A model generated the notes under the pieces. That model worked only from the letters and a program-made list of their open reading frames with translations, had not been told where the DNA came from and did no database searches. A program made the position numbers and the translations under genes. A stretch of 64,000 nt of DNA from an uncultured Erythrobacter sp. (GTDB taxonomy: Bacteria > Pseudomonadota > Alphaproteobacteria > Sphingomonadales > Sphingomonadaceae), in NCBI GenBank assembly GCA_947488755.1, contig CANLAD010000002.1, positions 1 to 64,000 of the forward strand. The letters run 5' to 3'. Every line of letters starts with the position of its first letter. The stretch's first letter is position 1. This document shows, piece by piece, positions 1-7,818 of the stretch.

Positions 1-608
1 TGCCGAGTTTGATCGAAGATACCCGCTAAGGCGAATAGTGGTCCTACGGCTGCGAGTAGCGCGAGGGCGAAAATGGCGACCAGAGAAACAACGAAGCCAG
101 CGGCCGCCGCAACAAATGAGCCGGCAGCGATCACGATGATAGTTACGTAACCGGCAGCCATGGTTGGGAACGCCTTGTAAAAATCGAGTGTTCCATATTG
201 TTCGGTCGATTCTTCGATAGTTTCTTCGATTTCGACTATCTCACGACCAGCAAAATTCAGCATCCGATCAAAGATTTGCCCCACATCACCAGGTCCACCC
301 CCAGCGGCGGCGGCAAATTGATTGGGCAATCCCACGGTGATCGCTTGGGCGAACTGGCCGTAGAAGGTCGTCGCTACAAAAAATCCGACCGCGAAGAGGG
401 AAGCCTTGATGACAACATCCCGGGCAGGTGCAGGCACCTGACCCCGGATGATGGCATAGCCATAGATGGCGAAGTAAACGCCGAGTGCCGAGATCACGAC
501 AGGGCGCGCAATCGCCATAAAGGCACCAAAGCGACCAACCACATTGTCCACCAACGCAGCCTGGAGGACAGGAAACATATCGCTAAATATGGTATAGGCT
601 TCGGCCAT
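1..608 (-). CDS. virB6: VirB6/TrbL-type inner-membrane T4SS protein (3' end beyond window)
   Basis: The frame opens at an ATG at 608 on the minus strand and stays open to the left edge, so the C-terminus is missing. The visible 202 residues begin MAEAYTIFSDMFPVLQAAL and contain several hydrophobic stretches (around residues 30-50, 70-90 and from about 145 onward) with many Gly and Ala, as expected for polytopic VirB6, the inner-membrane channel subunit of type IV secretion. It follows virB5 and a small lipoprotein gene in the canonical order of a virB operon. The family call rests on this hydrophobicity pattern and position rather than on a catalytic motif, because VirB6 has none. If the molecule is circular, the rest of the gene lies beyond the right edge, followed by virB8 and virB9. 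Confidence 0.85.
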   Translation of the reverse strand, partial: MAEAYTIFSDMFPVLQAALVDNVVGRFGAFMAIARPVVISALGVYFAIYGYAIIRGQVPAPARDVVIKASLFAVGFFVATTFYGQFAQAITVGLPNQFAAAAGGGPGDVGQIFDRMLNFAGREIVEIEETIEESTEQYGTLDFYKAFPTMAAGYVTIIVIAAGSFVAAAAGFVVSLVAIFALALLAAVGPLFALAGIFDQTR

Positions 609-634
609 CGAGGCTTTATTCTTTCGTTGAAGTG

Positions 635-892
635 TTAATCGCCAAGCGCGTCATCGAAAGCATTACGCTGTTCGCGAAGGCCTTCTCTCCGTTTGCGAGA
701 TGCGCAATCAGCCCGATCAATATCGTTCAAATCGACTTTCGCGCAGTAAGTCTGCCATTCTCCGTCGGCCATGTCTGGGACTGGTCCGCGACGATCAATT
801 TGGTCAACAGGCACTGGCTCGCCGTCACAAGCGCTTAAGGCTAGCGCTATCGAGCACAGACTAATCGCATGAAATTTAGTCGCCCAACGCAT
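635..892 (-). CDS. Small T4SS-associated lipoprotein (VirB7/Eex-position)
   Basis: An 85-residue protein starting MRWATKFHAISLC with a clear lipoprotein signal (lipobox LSAC, Cys about residue 21), so it is predicted to be anchored in the outer or inner membrane. It lies between virB5 and virB6, the place where P-type T4SS operons often carry a VirB7-like or entry-exclusion lipoprotein; the sequence does not tell which. A second Cys pair (YC and DC, C-terminal half) could form a disulfide. I chose the start directly before the signal peptide; a longer in-frame start at 937 would bury the signal. Its last residues, FDDALGD, are identical to the last residues of the preceding VirB5, which is unusual. 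The start overlaps the virB5 stop by 17 bases, suggesting translational coupling. Confidence 0.65.
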   Translation of the reverse strand: MRWATKFHAISLCSIALALSACDGEPVPVDQIDRRGPVPDMADGEWQTYCAKVDLNDIDRADCASRKRREGLREQRNAFDDALGD

Positions 893-1592
893 CGTCGAAT
901 GCCTCTCTTTGAGAGCGGAGTCCTGCCCTTCGTGCATTCACAGCATTCTGTGCGCGGACAGCATCAGCGGCCTGCTGTTCGAGCTGGATCGCTTGCAGGG
1001 CGAGCATGTCGTTCTGCAAGCCGAGGCTTTCAGCCTGAATACGCGCTTGCAGGTCCGCCACTTCCTTCGAGCTTTCCGCCGTCGCGAGGCGATTGCTCAA
1101 CTCGATGATCTGTTCGCGACGTGCCTGGACGGACGAACCGACGGTTTCGGCCATGCCGACCTGACCCGCAATGCGGCGAGCGGTGGCTTGCGCCGCATCG
1201 TCCGCTTGGCCGCCCAAGGATTCGAGCATGTCCTGATAGGCACGATCGACCCGCTGGCGCGCAGTACCGACAAAATCATAATCGCCGGTGCCGAAGTCCT
1301 GAAGCGATCCTTCTCCGACATTGAGCCCGCGCATCGCATCGTTTGCGAAGTCTTCGGCCACTCGCGGAATATCGGTCAGGCCAGAAACGTCGTCGTAGAG
1401 CCGCTGCGCCTCTTCGATTTGCTGGCGGCCCTGTTCGATCATCTGCACCGCTTGACGCACTTGTTCGATTTGCTGGAGCAGGGACGAGCTATCATGCACC
1501 GGAATACCCTGAGCATGGGCAGGTGCGGCGGTGCCCGCCACCGCTACCCAACCCAGCGCAACGATTGCTTTCTTGGTCGCCAAATTCATCAT
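876..1592 (-). CDS. virB5: VirB5-type minor pilin subunit
   Basis: A 238-residue protein with an N-terminal signal peptide (MMNLATKKAIVALGW, cleavage probably after AHA near residue 28) followed by a long, mostly helical, Gln/Glu/Ala-rich body. This is typical of the VirB5/TraC family, which sits at the tip of the conjugative pilus and contacts recipient cells. Conserved family features such as IPVHD near the mature N-terminus and a helical body with repeated QQIEE-like stretches are visible. The start was chosen at MMNL, where ATGA overlaps the stop of the upstream partial duplicate; the frame extends further upstream but without a signal peptide. It lies between virB4 and virB6, the expected order. 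The C-terminal FDDALGD tail is shared with the next lipoprotein. Confidence 0.85.
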   Translation of the reverse strand: MMNLATKKAIVALGWVAVAGTAAPAHAQGIPVHDSSSLLQQIEQVRQAVQMIEQGRQQIEEAQRLYDDVSGLTDIPRVAEDFANDAMRGLNVGEGSLQDFGTGDYDFVGTARQRVDRAYQDMLESLGGQADDAAQATARRIAGQVGMAETVGSSVQARREQIIELSNRLATAESSKEVADLQARIQAESLGLQNDMLALQAIQLEQQAADAVRAQNAVNARRAGLRSQREAFDDALGD

Positions 1593-1810
1593 TCTTCCCC
1601 TCTGTGCGTGTCGACGTCCCATGGCGCTTCATCGCTAGGCGAGACGCAGCCATCGATGGGGTTCGACATCTTGCCCAGCTCCTCGAATTGTTCGAGCAGC
1701 GACGCGCTGTCGTGAACCGGAATACATTCAGGCTCGCCCTCTGGCGCGGTCGCCATCATGACTGCCCAACCCAGACCGAGGATCATTTTCTTCGTCGCCA
1801 TATCCATCAT
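1589..1810 (-). pseudogene. Truncated duplicate of the virB5 5' end
   Basis: A 73-residue frame whose first ~47 residues (MMDMATKKMILGLGWAV...) align with the VirB5 N-terminus immediately downstream, including the signal-peptide region and the IPVHDSxSLL motif. After that the similarity stops and the remaining ~25 residues look like random coding. It ends at a TGA overlapping the virB5 start by four bases. The Ala-rich cleavage site of the real signal peptide is replaced by PEGEPEC, so export is doubtful. This looks like a relic of a tandem virB5 duplication that was internally deleted. It is still preceded by a purine-rich ribosome site (GGAGAAG), so it may be translated and could help couple virB5 to virB4. 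Confidence 0.7.
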
Positions 1811-1828
1811 TCTTCTCCTTTTTCCGCG

Positions 1829-4207
1829 TCAGCTCGCCTGTGCGTATCGCTCCTTGAAGAGCGGCAACCACCTGACGGGATCGTTGCCGTTCGAAGCAAT
1901 GAGTTCGCGCACGATCGCGGTGGTTTCGGCGCGGCCCGAAAGCACCGCCAGTTCATCGTCCAAGCCATTGAGATCGAGCTGGACCACGACTGAATCGTGC
2001 CCTTGCTTTACCAGAAACTTGTGGCTTTCGGGGGCCAGCTCCTCGCGAATAAGCGCGTATTCGGCGGCGGTCAGCGCAAACCCTTCGCGATAGTCTTTCG
2101 ACGATCCGAACGGGTTGGGCAGAAAGATTTTGGTCGCAACCTGTTCGAGGATCGAATGGCTGATGTCGCTGCGCAGCGCATCGGCCGGCGATTGTGTCGC
2201 GAACACCAGCAGCGCATTGCGCTTGCGGTAGGTCTTGAGGCCGTCCTGGGCAAAGCCGCGAAAAGCGTCGTCGCCCAGCGCCTTCCAGAACTCGTCGATC
2301 GAGATGATGACGCGCTGGCCTGTGAGCAGCGCATCGATCCGACGAAACAAATACAGCATCAGCGGCGTGCGGATTTCCTGGTTATCGAGGAAATCGGTCA
2401 TGTCGAAACCCAAGAAGCGGCTCGAAAGATCGAGCGCATCGGCTTCGTTATCGAACACCCAACCCAGCGAGCCTTCGGCCGTCCATTTTTCAAGGCGCGC
2501 GCCAACGCCTTCAGCGTCGCGCATCCCCATCATCGTGCGCAGCGCGCTGAACGAGCGCTTGGCCGGGGGGAGGGCCATGACCGAAGTGATAGCCTCGGCA
2601 ATCAGCTTTTCGTCCTGAACGGTGAAGGGACGATCTTCGCGGCGCACCAGCGATTTGATGAACCCGCCAAGGAAGGCGATATCATCGCCGCTGTTGGTCA
2701 GCGCCTTGAGGGGGTTGAACCCGGTCGGCGCGCCGTTGGCGAGCGCCAGATAGGTTCCCCCACACGCGCGCACGAAAATCTCCGCGCCGCGATCCTTGTC
2801 GATGAAGATCTGGCGAGCGCCCGTCTTCTCCGCCTGCGCGAGCAGAAAATTCATCAGCACCGTCTTGCCGCCGCCCGACGGGCCGACGATGAGCGTGTGC
2901 CCAAGATCGCCCTTGTGGAAGTTGAAATAATACGGCGAGCGTGCGCTGGTCTTGAGCAGCGTTACCGCGTCATCCCACCAATTGCGTTCCTTCGCGCCGG
3001 CAGGGAAGGTGTAGAACGGCGAGAACGCCGCGAAATTCAACGAGGTGATCGGGGAGGGCCGGGCGCGCCAGGCAAAATTGCCGACGAGCTGCGACCAATA
3101 CGCCGCTTCGAGCGCGACCGCTTCACGCGCCACCACCATGCCCAACGCCGCGAGCGCGGTGCGCGATTGCGACATGCACTCGCGCAGCGCTTTGACGCTG
3201 GGCGCATAGACCGCGAACGTCAAATGATGGTCGCCCAGCACAAATCGGCCCGACTGGAGATCATCGGCGGCGATCGCCAAGTCGTCAGCGAGGCTGATCG
3301 CCTTGTCACCCGCATTTTCCATCTGCGCTTTGCGCAGCCGGAACCGCTCGCTCGCCTTGGCGCGCTCCAGGAAGGTGAAGGATTGTGTCAGCACGAACGG
3401 GAAGTCGAGCGCGAGGATCGCACCGAGCTGGCCCGTCACCGTCTGCGCAGGGTATTCGCGCACGCCGAAAATCCCGCCGAAATGCGATCGATCCGCGTCG
3501 CGGACTTCGATCGTTTCGGCTCCGAAGATGACGCGGGAGGGATAGAGCGCGCCCGACAGGTGCCCGCGGACCACCGGGACGCGCTCGAACCGGCAGGTGA
3601 GGGCAGCGTTCATGACTTCGAGCGGTTCGGAGAACATGATCCCCTTGTGCTCGTACATCGTCAAGCGCCGCGGTTCGCAGCGCACCAGCAGGTTCTCGAA
3701 ATCGCTCGCTTTTTCATGAAGCAGTTCGAGCGCATCACGCTCTGCCGCCGATTGCTCTTGTTCGCTTGGCTTGCGCTTCAACCAATCGCCGATCTTTTGC
3801 GCAGCATCGCGCCGCACCACGATCGTCACGAAGAAGCGGTTGACGAACATGCGTTCGCCGGTGATCCGCTTACGATAAGCAGCGTTCAGATCGCGTGCGA
3901 ACGCGGAATGAAAGTCGCCATCGGGAAAGTCATTGACCCGTGAACGGATCAGATGCGTCCAAACCGAAATGCGATGATCGTGGAGGTTGCGCCACGCCTC
4001 ATTCAATCGGTAATGCCAATTGTTGAGTTCGCGGATATCCGAGGTCTCGAACGAGCGACCCGACAGCTCATACACCATCATTAGATTGCCGCCATCGAGC
4101 GCAAGCACGTCCTCGCGAACGTGGCGCGAGATCGGCAGAAACTTTTCGGGCATCGCCTCTTTCTTGGCCGAGCTGAGCGGCACCTGGGCTTCGCGATCAA
4201 TCAGCAT
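1829..4207 (-). CDS. virB4: VirB4-type T4SS ATPase
   Basis: A 792-residue ATPase that energises pilus assembly and substrate transfer at the inner membrane. The N-terminal CagE/TrbE-VirB domain covers roughly residues 150-380. The Walker A motif GPSGGGKT is near residue 440, and the Walker B region ISIDEFWKAL near residue 635. Length and motif spacing are normal for VirB4. The start was placed at MLIDREAQVPL, which overlaps the virB3 stop by 11 bases; the frame remains open upstream to 4396, but that part is antisense-like and overlaps virB3 entirely. It is flanked by virB3 and the virB5 duplicate, in the standard order. A 648-codon open frame on the opposite strand is a shadow of this gene. 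Confidence 0.95.
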   Translation of the reverse strand: MLIDREAQVPLSSAKKEAMPEKFLPISRHVREDVLALDGGNLMMVYELSGRSFETSDIRELNNWHYRLNEAWRNLHDHRISVWTHLIRSRVNDFPDGDFHSAFARDLNAAYRKRITGERMFVNRFFVTIVVRRDAAQKIGDWLKRKPSEQEQSAAERDALELLHEKASDFENLLVRCEPRRLTMYEHKGIMFSEPLEVMNAALTCRFERVPVVRGHLSGALYPSRVIFGAETIEVRDADRSHFGGIFGVREYPAQTVTGQLGAILALDFPFVLTQSFTFLERAKASERFRLRKAQMENAGDKAISLADDLAIAADDLQSGRFVLGDHHLTFAVYAPSVKALRECMSQSRTALAALGMVVAREAVALEAAYWSQLVGNFAWRARPSPITSLNFAAFSPFYTFPAGAKERNWWDDAVTLLKTSARSPYYFNFHKGDLGHTLIVGPSGGGKTVLMNFLLAQAEKTGARQIFIDKDRGAEIFVRACGGTYLALANGAPTGFNPLKALTNSGDDIAFLGGFIKSLVRREDRPFTVQDEKLIAEAITSVMALPPAKRSFSALRTMMGMRDAEGVGARLEKWTAEGSLGWVFDNEADALDLSSRFLGFDMTDFLDNQEIRTPLMLYLFRRIDALLTGQRVIISIDEFWKALGDDAFRGFAQDGLKTYRKRNALLVFATQSPADALRSDISHSILEQVATKIFLPNPFGSSKDYREGFALTAAEYALIREELAPESHKFLVKQGHDSVVVQLDLNGLDDELAVLSGRAETTAIVRELIASNGNDPVRWLPLFKERYAQAS

Positions 4208-4544
4208 ATCGACCGAACCCCTTCCTGCGCAGCGCATCGAGCGGAAGCGGCGAATACGATGATCCACCCCAGACGCTGCGATTGCGGTTGGCGAGCTTGG
4301 TTCGGCCCCACAGGAAGAAGAGCCGGAAAGCATTGATGTCGTGGCGGGTGATGAGCCGGGCCAGCGCGTACAGGACAACGCCGACCGCCCCGGCATAGAT
4401 CGGGTTGCCGAAGACCGACAGGGTAACGGACATGGTGCCGACGATCAGCACCGCCGCTTCGATGGGAACACCCATCATCAACGCCGGGCGCGTCACCGCC
4501 AGGAACAGCGGGTCGACGGTGAAATCGTCTTCCTTGTCATCCAT
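4197..4544 (-). CDS. virB3: VirB3-type T4SS protein
   Basis: A 115-residue protein with the VirB3 pattern: a charged N-terminus ending in DPLFLAVTRPALMMGVP, then two closely spaced hydrophobic segments (about residues 27-47 and 50-68), then a basic tail. VirB3 is a small inner-membrane partner of VirB4. It lies between virB2 and virB4, overlapping virB4 by 11 bases and 24 bases downstream of virB2, so the three are almost certainly one transcript. The motif TRPALMMGVP and the phrase HDINAFRLFFLW match what I know of the family. Confidence 0.92.
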   Translation of the reverse strand: MDDKEDDFTVDPLFLAVTRPALMMGVPIEAAVLIVGTMSVTLSVFGNPIYAGAVGVVLYALARLITRHDINAFRLFFLWGRTKLANRNRSVWGGSSYSPLPLDALRRKGFGRYAD

Positions 4545-4568
4545 GGACCGCCACCTTTCGTTCTCCCT

Positions 4569-4877
4569 TCATCCTCCCGCGATGATCGACACGACCCAAT
4601 CGGCCGAAAACACGATTGCGGTGCCGAACACGACCGCGGCGAAAACGCCCCAGTTCGCGCGTCCGGTGAAGAACAGAAACCCGCTAATGATGACCGCAAT
4701 GACGGCAATCGTGCGCGCGAGGCCGCCCGTCAGGATGCCAAGCACCGTGTCTGCGATGGCCTGAAAGTTGCCCGCGGCCGAAGCTGGCGCGGCAGCAAGC
4801 ACGCTTGTCGCGGTCAACGTGGCGGCGAACAGCGCGGCTCGCTGTGCGAGTGAAATTCGTGTTGCATTCGACTTCAT
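4569..4877 (-). CDS. virB2: VirB2/TrbC-type major pilin
   Basis: A 102-residue prepilin. A signal peptide starts at MKSNATRISLAQR and ends near residue 35 at ASA, releasing a mature pilin of about 67 residues with two hydrophobic helices separated by a short charged loop containing TGRANW. This is the conserved topology of VirB2/TrbC subunits, which polymerise into the conjugative pilus. The start was chosen immediately before the signal peptide; a 10-codon longer frame exists but has no better ribosome site. It sits seven bases after virB1 and before virB3. A second, unlinked VirB2-like gene is at 7819-8130. Confidence 0.92.
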   Translation of the reverse strand: MKSNATRISLAQRAALFAATLTATSVLAAAPASAAGNFQAIADTVLGILTGGLARTIAVIAVIISGFLFFTGRANWGVFAAVVFGTAIVFSADWVVSIIAGG

Positions 4878-4884
4878 CGTTCGA

Positions 4885-5490
4885 TCACTCCCCGAGGCTA
4901 AAGGCACTCCACAACGGCTTGTCCCGACGCGCTGGGAGGCGCTTAGGTTCGGCGATTAGCGGTGCTGGTGACTGTTCGGCGCTGGCGCGACGCGTGGGCC
5001 TATCATTGCGGCGCAGCAGTTCAGCGATTCGAGCGGCGTTGCGCTGGACCTTGCCAACATAGCCATTGCGAAAGCCGCGCGAGCGCGATCCCGTGTTGTA
5101 CATCGATACGGCCTGCAAAAGCGCCTGTTGCGGGTCGCGTTCGCTTGCGCTGGTGTCGCGGAAATTTGTCGACAGGACGCGCCCGGCAGCAGCGAGATTC
5201 GTGCACGGATCGAACACCTGGCGCAGGTCCAATTCGAGCCATTCGAGATTGACCGAATTGATCTGGCCAAGCCCCATGTCGATGTTGTGCCCTTGCGCGA
5301 GCAAATGCGCGGCTGTGCGCCGCGCTTCATTCGCATCGCGCGGTTGCCGGGTGAGCTGGGCGGACGAATTGATGCCGATCGCGTAAGGGTTGCCCGAACT
5401 TTCGGTGACGACGATCGCTGCGATCGTGGTCGGGGCCACTTGGGGAGCGCATTGGGCGGCCAGCGCCAGAATGGCGATCGTGTCCATCAT
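4885..5490 (-). CDS. virB1: VirB1-type lytic transglycosylase
   Basis: A 201-residue SLT-fold muramidase that locally opens peptidoglycan for the secretion channel. The catalytic Glu lies at about residue 30 in VVTESSGNPYAIG, followed by GLGQIN (about 73-78) and the AVSMYNTGS motif near residue 130, all hallmark positions of the family. The N-terminus is only weakly hydrophobic, so its route to the periplasm is unclear. The C-terminal ~40 residues are Arg/Pro-rich and probably disordered. The start overlaps the stop of the TrbM-like gene (TGATG), so the two are translationally coupled. Confidence 0.92.
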   Translation of the reverse strand: MMDTIAILALAAQCAPQVAPTTIAAIVVTESSGNPYAIGINSSAQLTRQPRDANEARRTAAHLLAQGHNIDMGLGQINSVNLEWLELDLRQVFDPCTNLAAAGRVLSTNFRDTSASERDPQQALLQAVSMYNTGSRSRGFRNGYVGKVQRNAARIAELLRRNDRPTRRASAEQSPAPLIAEPKRLPARRDKPLWSAFSLGE

Positions 5491-5837
5491 CAGGTGATGG
5501 CCACCACGCCGTCCTTAGCGCGGAACGAAATCGTTCCGTAGGAGCGCACCGTCCCATCCGGCATTTCGAGCCGAACATCTCCGTCCGCCCGTTCTTCGAA
5601 GAGCGTCGGATCGACGCCGGGCGCGCGGCAGATGGGGAAGCCGCCGCCCAGCGCCAGATGGCGCACGAGGCGTTGGATGGCGGGCGCGCATTCACGAAAT
5701 TGATACGGGCCGCCCGGGCTCGCCATGCACAGCATGATCTCGCACGGCCATGTATCATTCTGTGCTTTGGCGGGCATTGCCGCTGCCAAAGCGGCAGCCG
5801 AGACACCCAGAATGATCGGTTTGAGAACAGAGTCCAT
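5490..5837 (-). CDS. TrbM-like secreted conjugation protein
   Basis: A 115-residue protein with a signal peptide (MDSVLKPIILGVSAAALAAA, cleavage near PAKA-Q) and a Cys-rich core, with Cys in WPCEIMLCMAS, in REC and in FPIC. The CEIMLC...C spacing resembles TrbM/KikA-type proteins that accompany P-type conjugation systems; their precise role is not settled. It is the first gene of the virB operon as seen here, followed without a gap by virB1. The start was chosen before the signal peptide. I am confident it is a secreted conjugation-operon protein, less so of the family name. Confidence 0.7.
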   Translation of the reverse strand: MDSVLKPIILGVSAAALAAAMPAKAQNDTWPCEIMLCMASPGGPYQFRECAPAIQRLVRHLALGGGFPICRAPGVDPTLFEERADGDVRLEMPDGTVRSYGTISFRAKDGVVAIT

Positions 5838-5851
5838 AAAATGCCTCGTTT

Positions 5852-5873
5852 CGGTATTTTGATCTATATACCG
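5852..5873. promoter_or_regulatory. Inverted repeat upstream of the virB operon
   Basis: CGGTAT and ATACCG form perfect 6-bp arms separated by 10 bases, ending 15 bases upstream of the first gene of the virB operon. The position suits an operator or promoter element controlling transfer genes, but no regulator is demonstrated. Confidence 0.4.
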
Positions 5874-5922
5874 ATTGAGGTATCCGCGCAAGGACGATTG
5901 CAATATCCCGAAGTGCCGAGAC

Positions 5923-6267
5923 TTATGGGCTTTCGTTCAGCAAAAACGCACTCGTTGCGGGCCAAGTGTCCAGACGACGGATCACAGCCACGGGCTTCAT
6001 GGGTTCAAGTTCGCTGAGAACGTAGTCGAGCGCCCGGCTCGCTTTCGTGTAAGTCTTTATCCGTTCAGTATCATAGACACACAAAGAGAGTCGCCGATCC
6101 GGAGCATCTGAAAGCGTCAGATTTATAAACCAATGCCTCCTGAAATTCTCGACGAGTGCTGCGCTGTGCACGTCGATGCCGGAGGCCCTGCGGTTGCTCA
6201 GCTGCGATCCAGTGATCGGGGGATACTGTTCCTCGCGAGTATTCTTAATGTCGTCGATTATAGTCAT
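5923..6267 (-). CDS. Hypothetical protein upstream of the virB operon
   Basis: A 114-residue soluble protein starting MTIIDDIKNTREEQYPP; I do not recognise the family. It has no signal peptide or membrane segment and is moderately charged, with a central segment containing LTLSDAPDRRLSLCVYD. It ends 86 bases before the first virB-operon gene and is on the same strand, so it may share its transcript or encode a local regulator. The start was chosen at the internal ATG, which has more protein-like downstream codons than the upstream in-frame ATG at 6306. Confidence 0.5.
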   Translation of the reverse strand: MTIIDDIKNTREEQYPPITGSQLSNRRASGIDVHSAALVENFRRHWFINLTLSDAPDRRLSLCVYDTERIKTYTKASRALDYVLSELEPMKPVAVIRRLDTWPATSAFLLNESP

Positions 6268-6392
6268 GTTGAGAAAGCTACTTCGCTTTGCGAGGACAGG
6301 CAACACACGCTCGGTGGCACCGGTGCGCCGGTATAGACCCTTCCGTGAAAATGACTATAATCCAGATCGACTACACCATGCGTTAGGCAACA

Positions 6393-6965
6393 ATGGCCAC
6401 TTTCCGGAACCTGCCAACCAGTCAGAAGATCGCATTTCCGATCGCCATCATCGCTGTCGCGCTGCTGTGGCCGAGCGAACAGGATGCGAGCTCGCGCCCA
6501 AGCGTAAGCAAGGTCAAGATGCTGGAGGCGAGCGAACCAACCATCATTGACGGCGACACCATCGAGATAAGTGGCGAAAGAATCCGGATCGTTGGCATCG
6601 ATGCGCCCGATCGGCCTTTCGTTGCGAAGGAATTGGCCGCAAGTCAGCTCATCGCTTTGAGCGAGCGCGAAGGGGGCATTCGCTGCGAAGAGCCTGTCCG
6701 TGCTCTAGCAGCGTGTTCCAGCCCCCCTGAAAGCTACGGGCGCCGCAATCTGCAATGCAGGTTTGCGAGCGGCAGGGATGTGGCTGCTACGATGATCGCG
6801 CACGGATACGCCGTCGATTACCGACGCTATTCCAGCGGGGAATTTGCCGAGCTGACGCGAGATGCAGCGGCACAGGGTAAGGGCCTATGGCCCAGATTTT
6901 CGGCTGAGATGTCAGCGTTGGCGAATGAGCGAGGCGTCGGTTGCATCGCACTTCCCGGCGAATGA
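6393..6965 (+). CDS. Thermonuclease (SNase)-like nuclease
   Basis: A 190-residue protein with an N-terminal hydrophobic anchor or signal (about residues 14-28) and a staphylococcal-nuclease-like domain. The motif IIDGDTIEISGERIRIVGIDAPD (residues about 51-73) matches the family's metal- and phosphate-binding loop, followed by ESYGRRNLQC and AAQGKGLW near the end. The residue usually occupied by the catalytic Glu after IDAP is Asp here, which could reduce activity. Such nucleases are common on proteobacterial conjugative plasmids and are thought to act in the periplasm. It stands alone, divergent from the virB side. Confidence 0.8.
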   Translation: MATFRNLPTSQKIAFPIAIIAVALLWPSEQDASSRPSVSKVKMLEASEPTIIDGDTIEISGERIRIVGIDAPDRPFVAKELAASQLIALSEREGGIRCEEPVRALAACSSPPESYGRRNLQCRFASGRDVAATMIAHGYAVDYRRYSSGEFAELTRDAAAQGKGLWPRFSAEMSALANERGVGCIALPGE

Positions 6966-7162
6966 CCGGCGAGGAACTGTTGCCAAATGTCCGGACAATC
7001 TAGACGGGTTGGCCAGAAAACCCTAGGAATCACGAACGGTCGCACCACAAAACTAAGAGTAGTCTCGGCTTGGGGTGCCGCTCATATTCCATCCATCCTG
7101 CCAGAGCTTTGTTATTCGGGGGAATCGCCAGGGGCAGTGCGATCCGTTTCAAGTGAGGAGCC

Positions 7163-7729
7163 GTGTTGTTGGAACGGACAACGGACGATCGATACCTATA
7201 CATCAATACCAAAGTGCCGATAAATCGGTTCGATATCCGCGACCTCGAACTTGTCGAGGCCTTAGAGGACAAGCTCGTTGCTACCCAGATGGATGCAGCG
7301 ATCGAAAAAGCCAGCAAGCCTCGCTATCTTCGCGAAGCGCCCTGGTTCGCGCACGGTCAGATTTTCAGGTCGCTTTACAAATGGGCCGGCAAAGACCGAA
7401 CCGTCGATCTCGATCCGGCCCTCGATCACACCCCGGCAGCTTTCTGTGCCGAGGCCGCGCGCGGCTTCTACACTCATGCACGAAAGCTCGTTGCCGACGG
7501 GCGCGTAAAAGAGGGGCTGGTCCTGCTTGCCCTCGGATTTGAGGAAGCTCAACCGTTTCGCCGGGGGACTGCGGCCGCGTCCGCGGCCGGCTTTGCTGCT
7601 CTAACCGGCGCTACGATCGCGCCGGATCATAAAAGACTCGAGGAAGTTTCGAGCGCAGCATTTGAATCCAAGAATACCGACGGGATCGAGGCATTGGCCG
7701 AAGAATATCTTGCACGCATTGGTGGCTAG
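7163..7729 (+). CDS. Degenerate Fic-domain protein
   Basis: A 188-residue protein whose middle resembles the Fic fold. FRSLYKWAGKDRTVDLD (about residues 69-85) matches the Fic segment that normally reads LF..IYPWAGK.RTV, and the later PFRRGTAAAS occupies the place of the Fic active-site motif HPFxxGNGR. The catalytic His is replaced by Gln and the GNGR anion-binding loop is lost, so AMP transfer is unlikely. The start is uncertain: GTG at 7163 lies only two bases from the GAGGAG ribosome site, while TTG codons at 7166 and 7169 have better spacing. Fic proteins are known cargo and toxins of conjugation-related T4SSs (Bartonella Bep/VbhT), so a decayed toxin or an immunity-type protein is possible. 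Confidence 0.6.
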   Translation: MLLERTTDDRYLYINTKVPINRFDIRDLELVEALEDKLVATQMDAAIEKASKPRYLREAPWFAHGQIFRSLYKWAGKDRTVDLDPALDHTPAAFCAEAARGFYTHARKLVADGRVKEGLVLLALGFEEAQPFRRGTAAASAAGFAALTGATIAPDHKRLEEVSSAAFESKNTDGIEALAEEYLARIGG

Positions 7730-7818
7730 GTGGCGGTTATGACTGAGACTGCCTTGTTGAAGCGCTCAATCCTGCGATTTCTGCGGCGGTAATCCGCGCG
7801 CAGCACGAGCGTGAGAGG

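Noticed and set aside
909..1715. A 268-codon open frame on the plus strand
   Set aside because: Antisense to virB5 and its duplicate, which form a coherent operon on the other strand.
1997..3943. A 648-codon open frame on the plus strand
   Set aside because: It is entirely antisense to virB4, Arg/Glu-rich and without family motifs; long shadow frames are expected opposite GC-rich genes.
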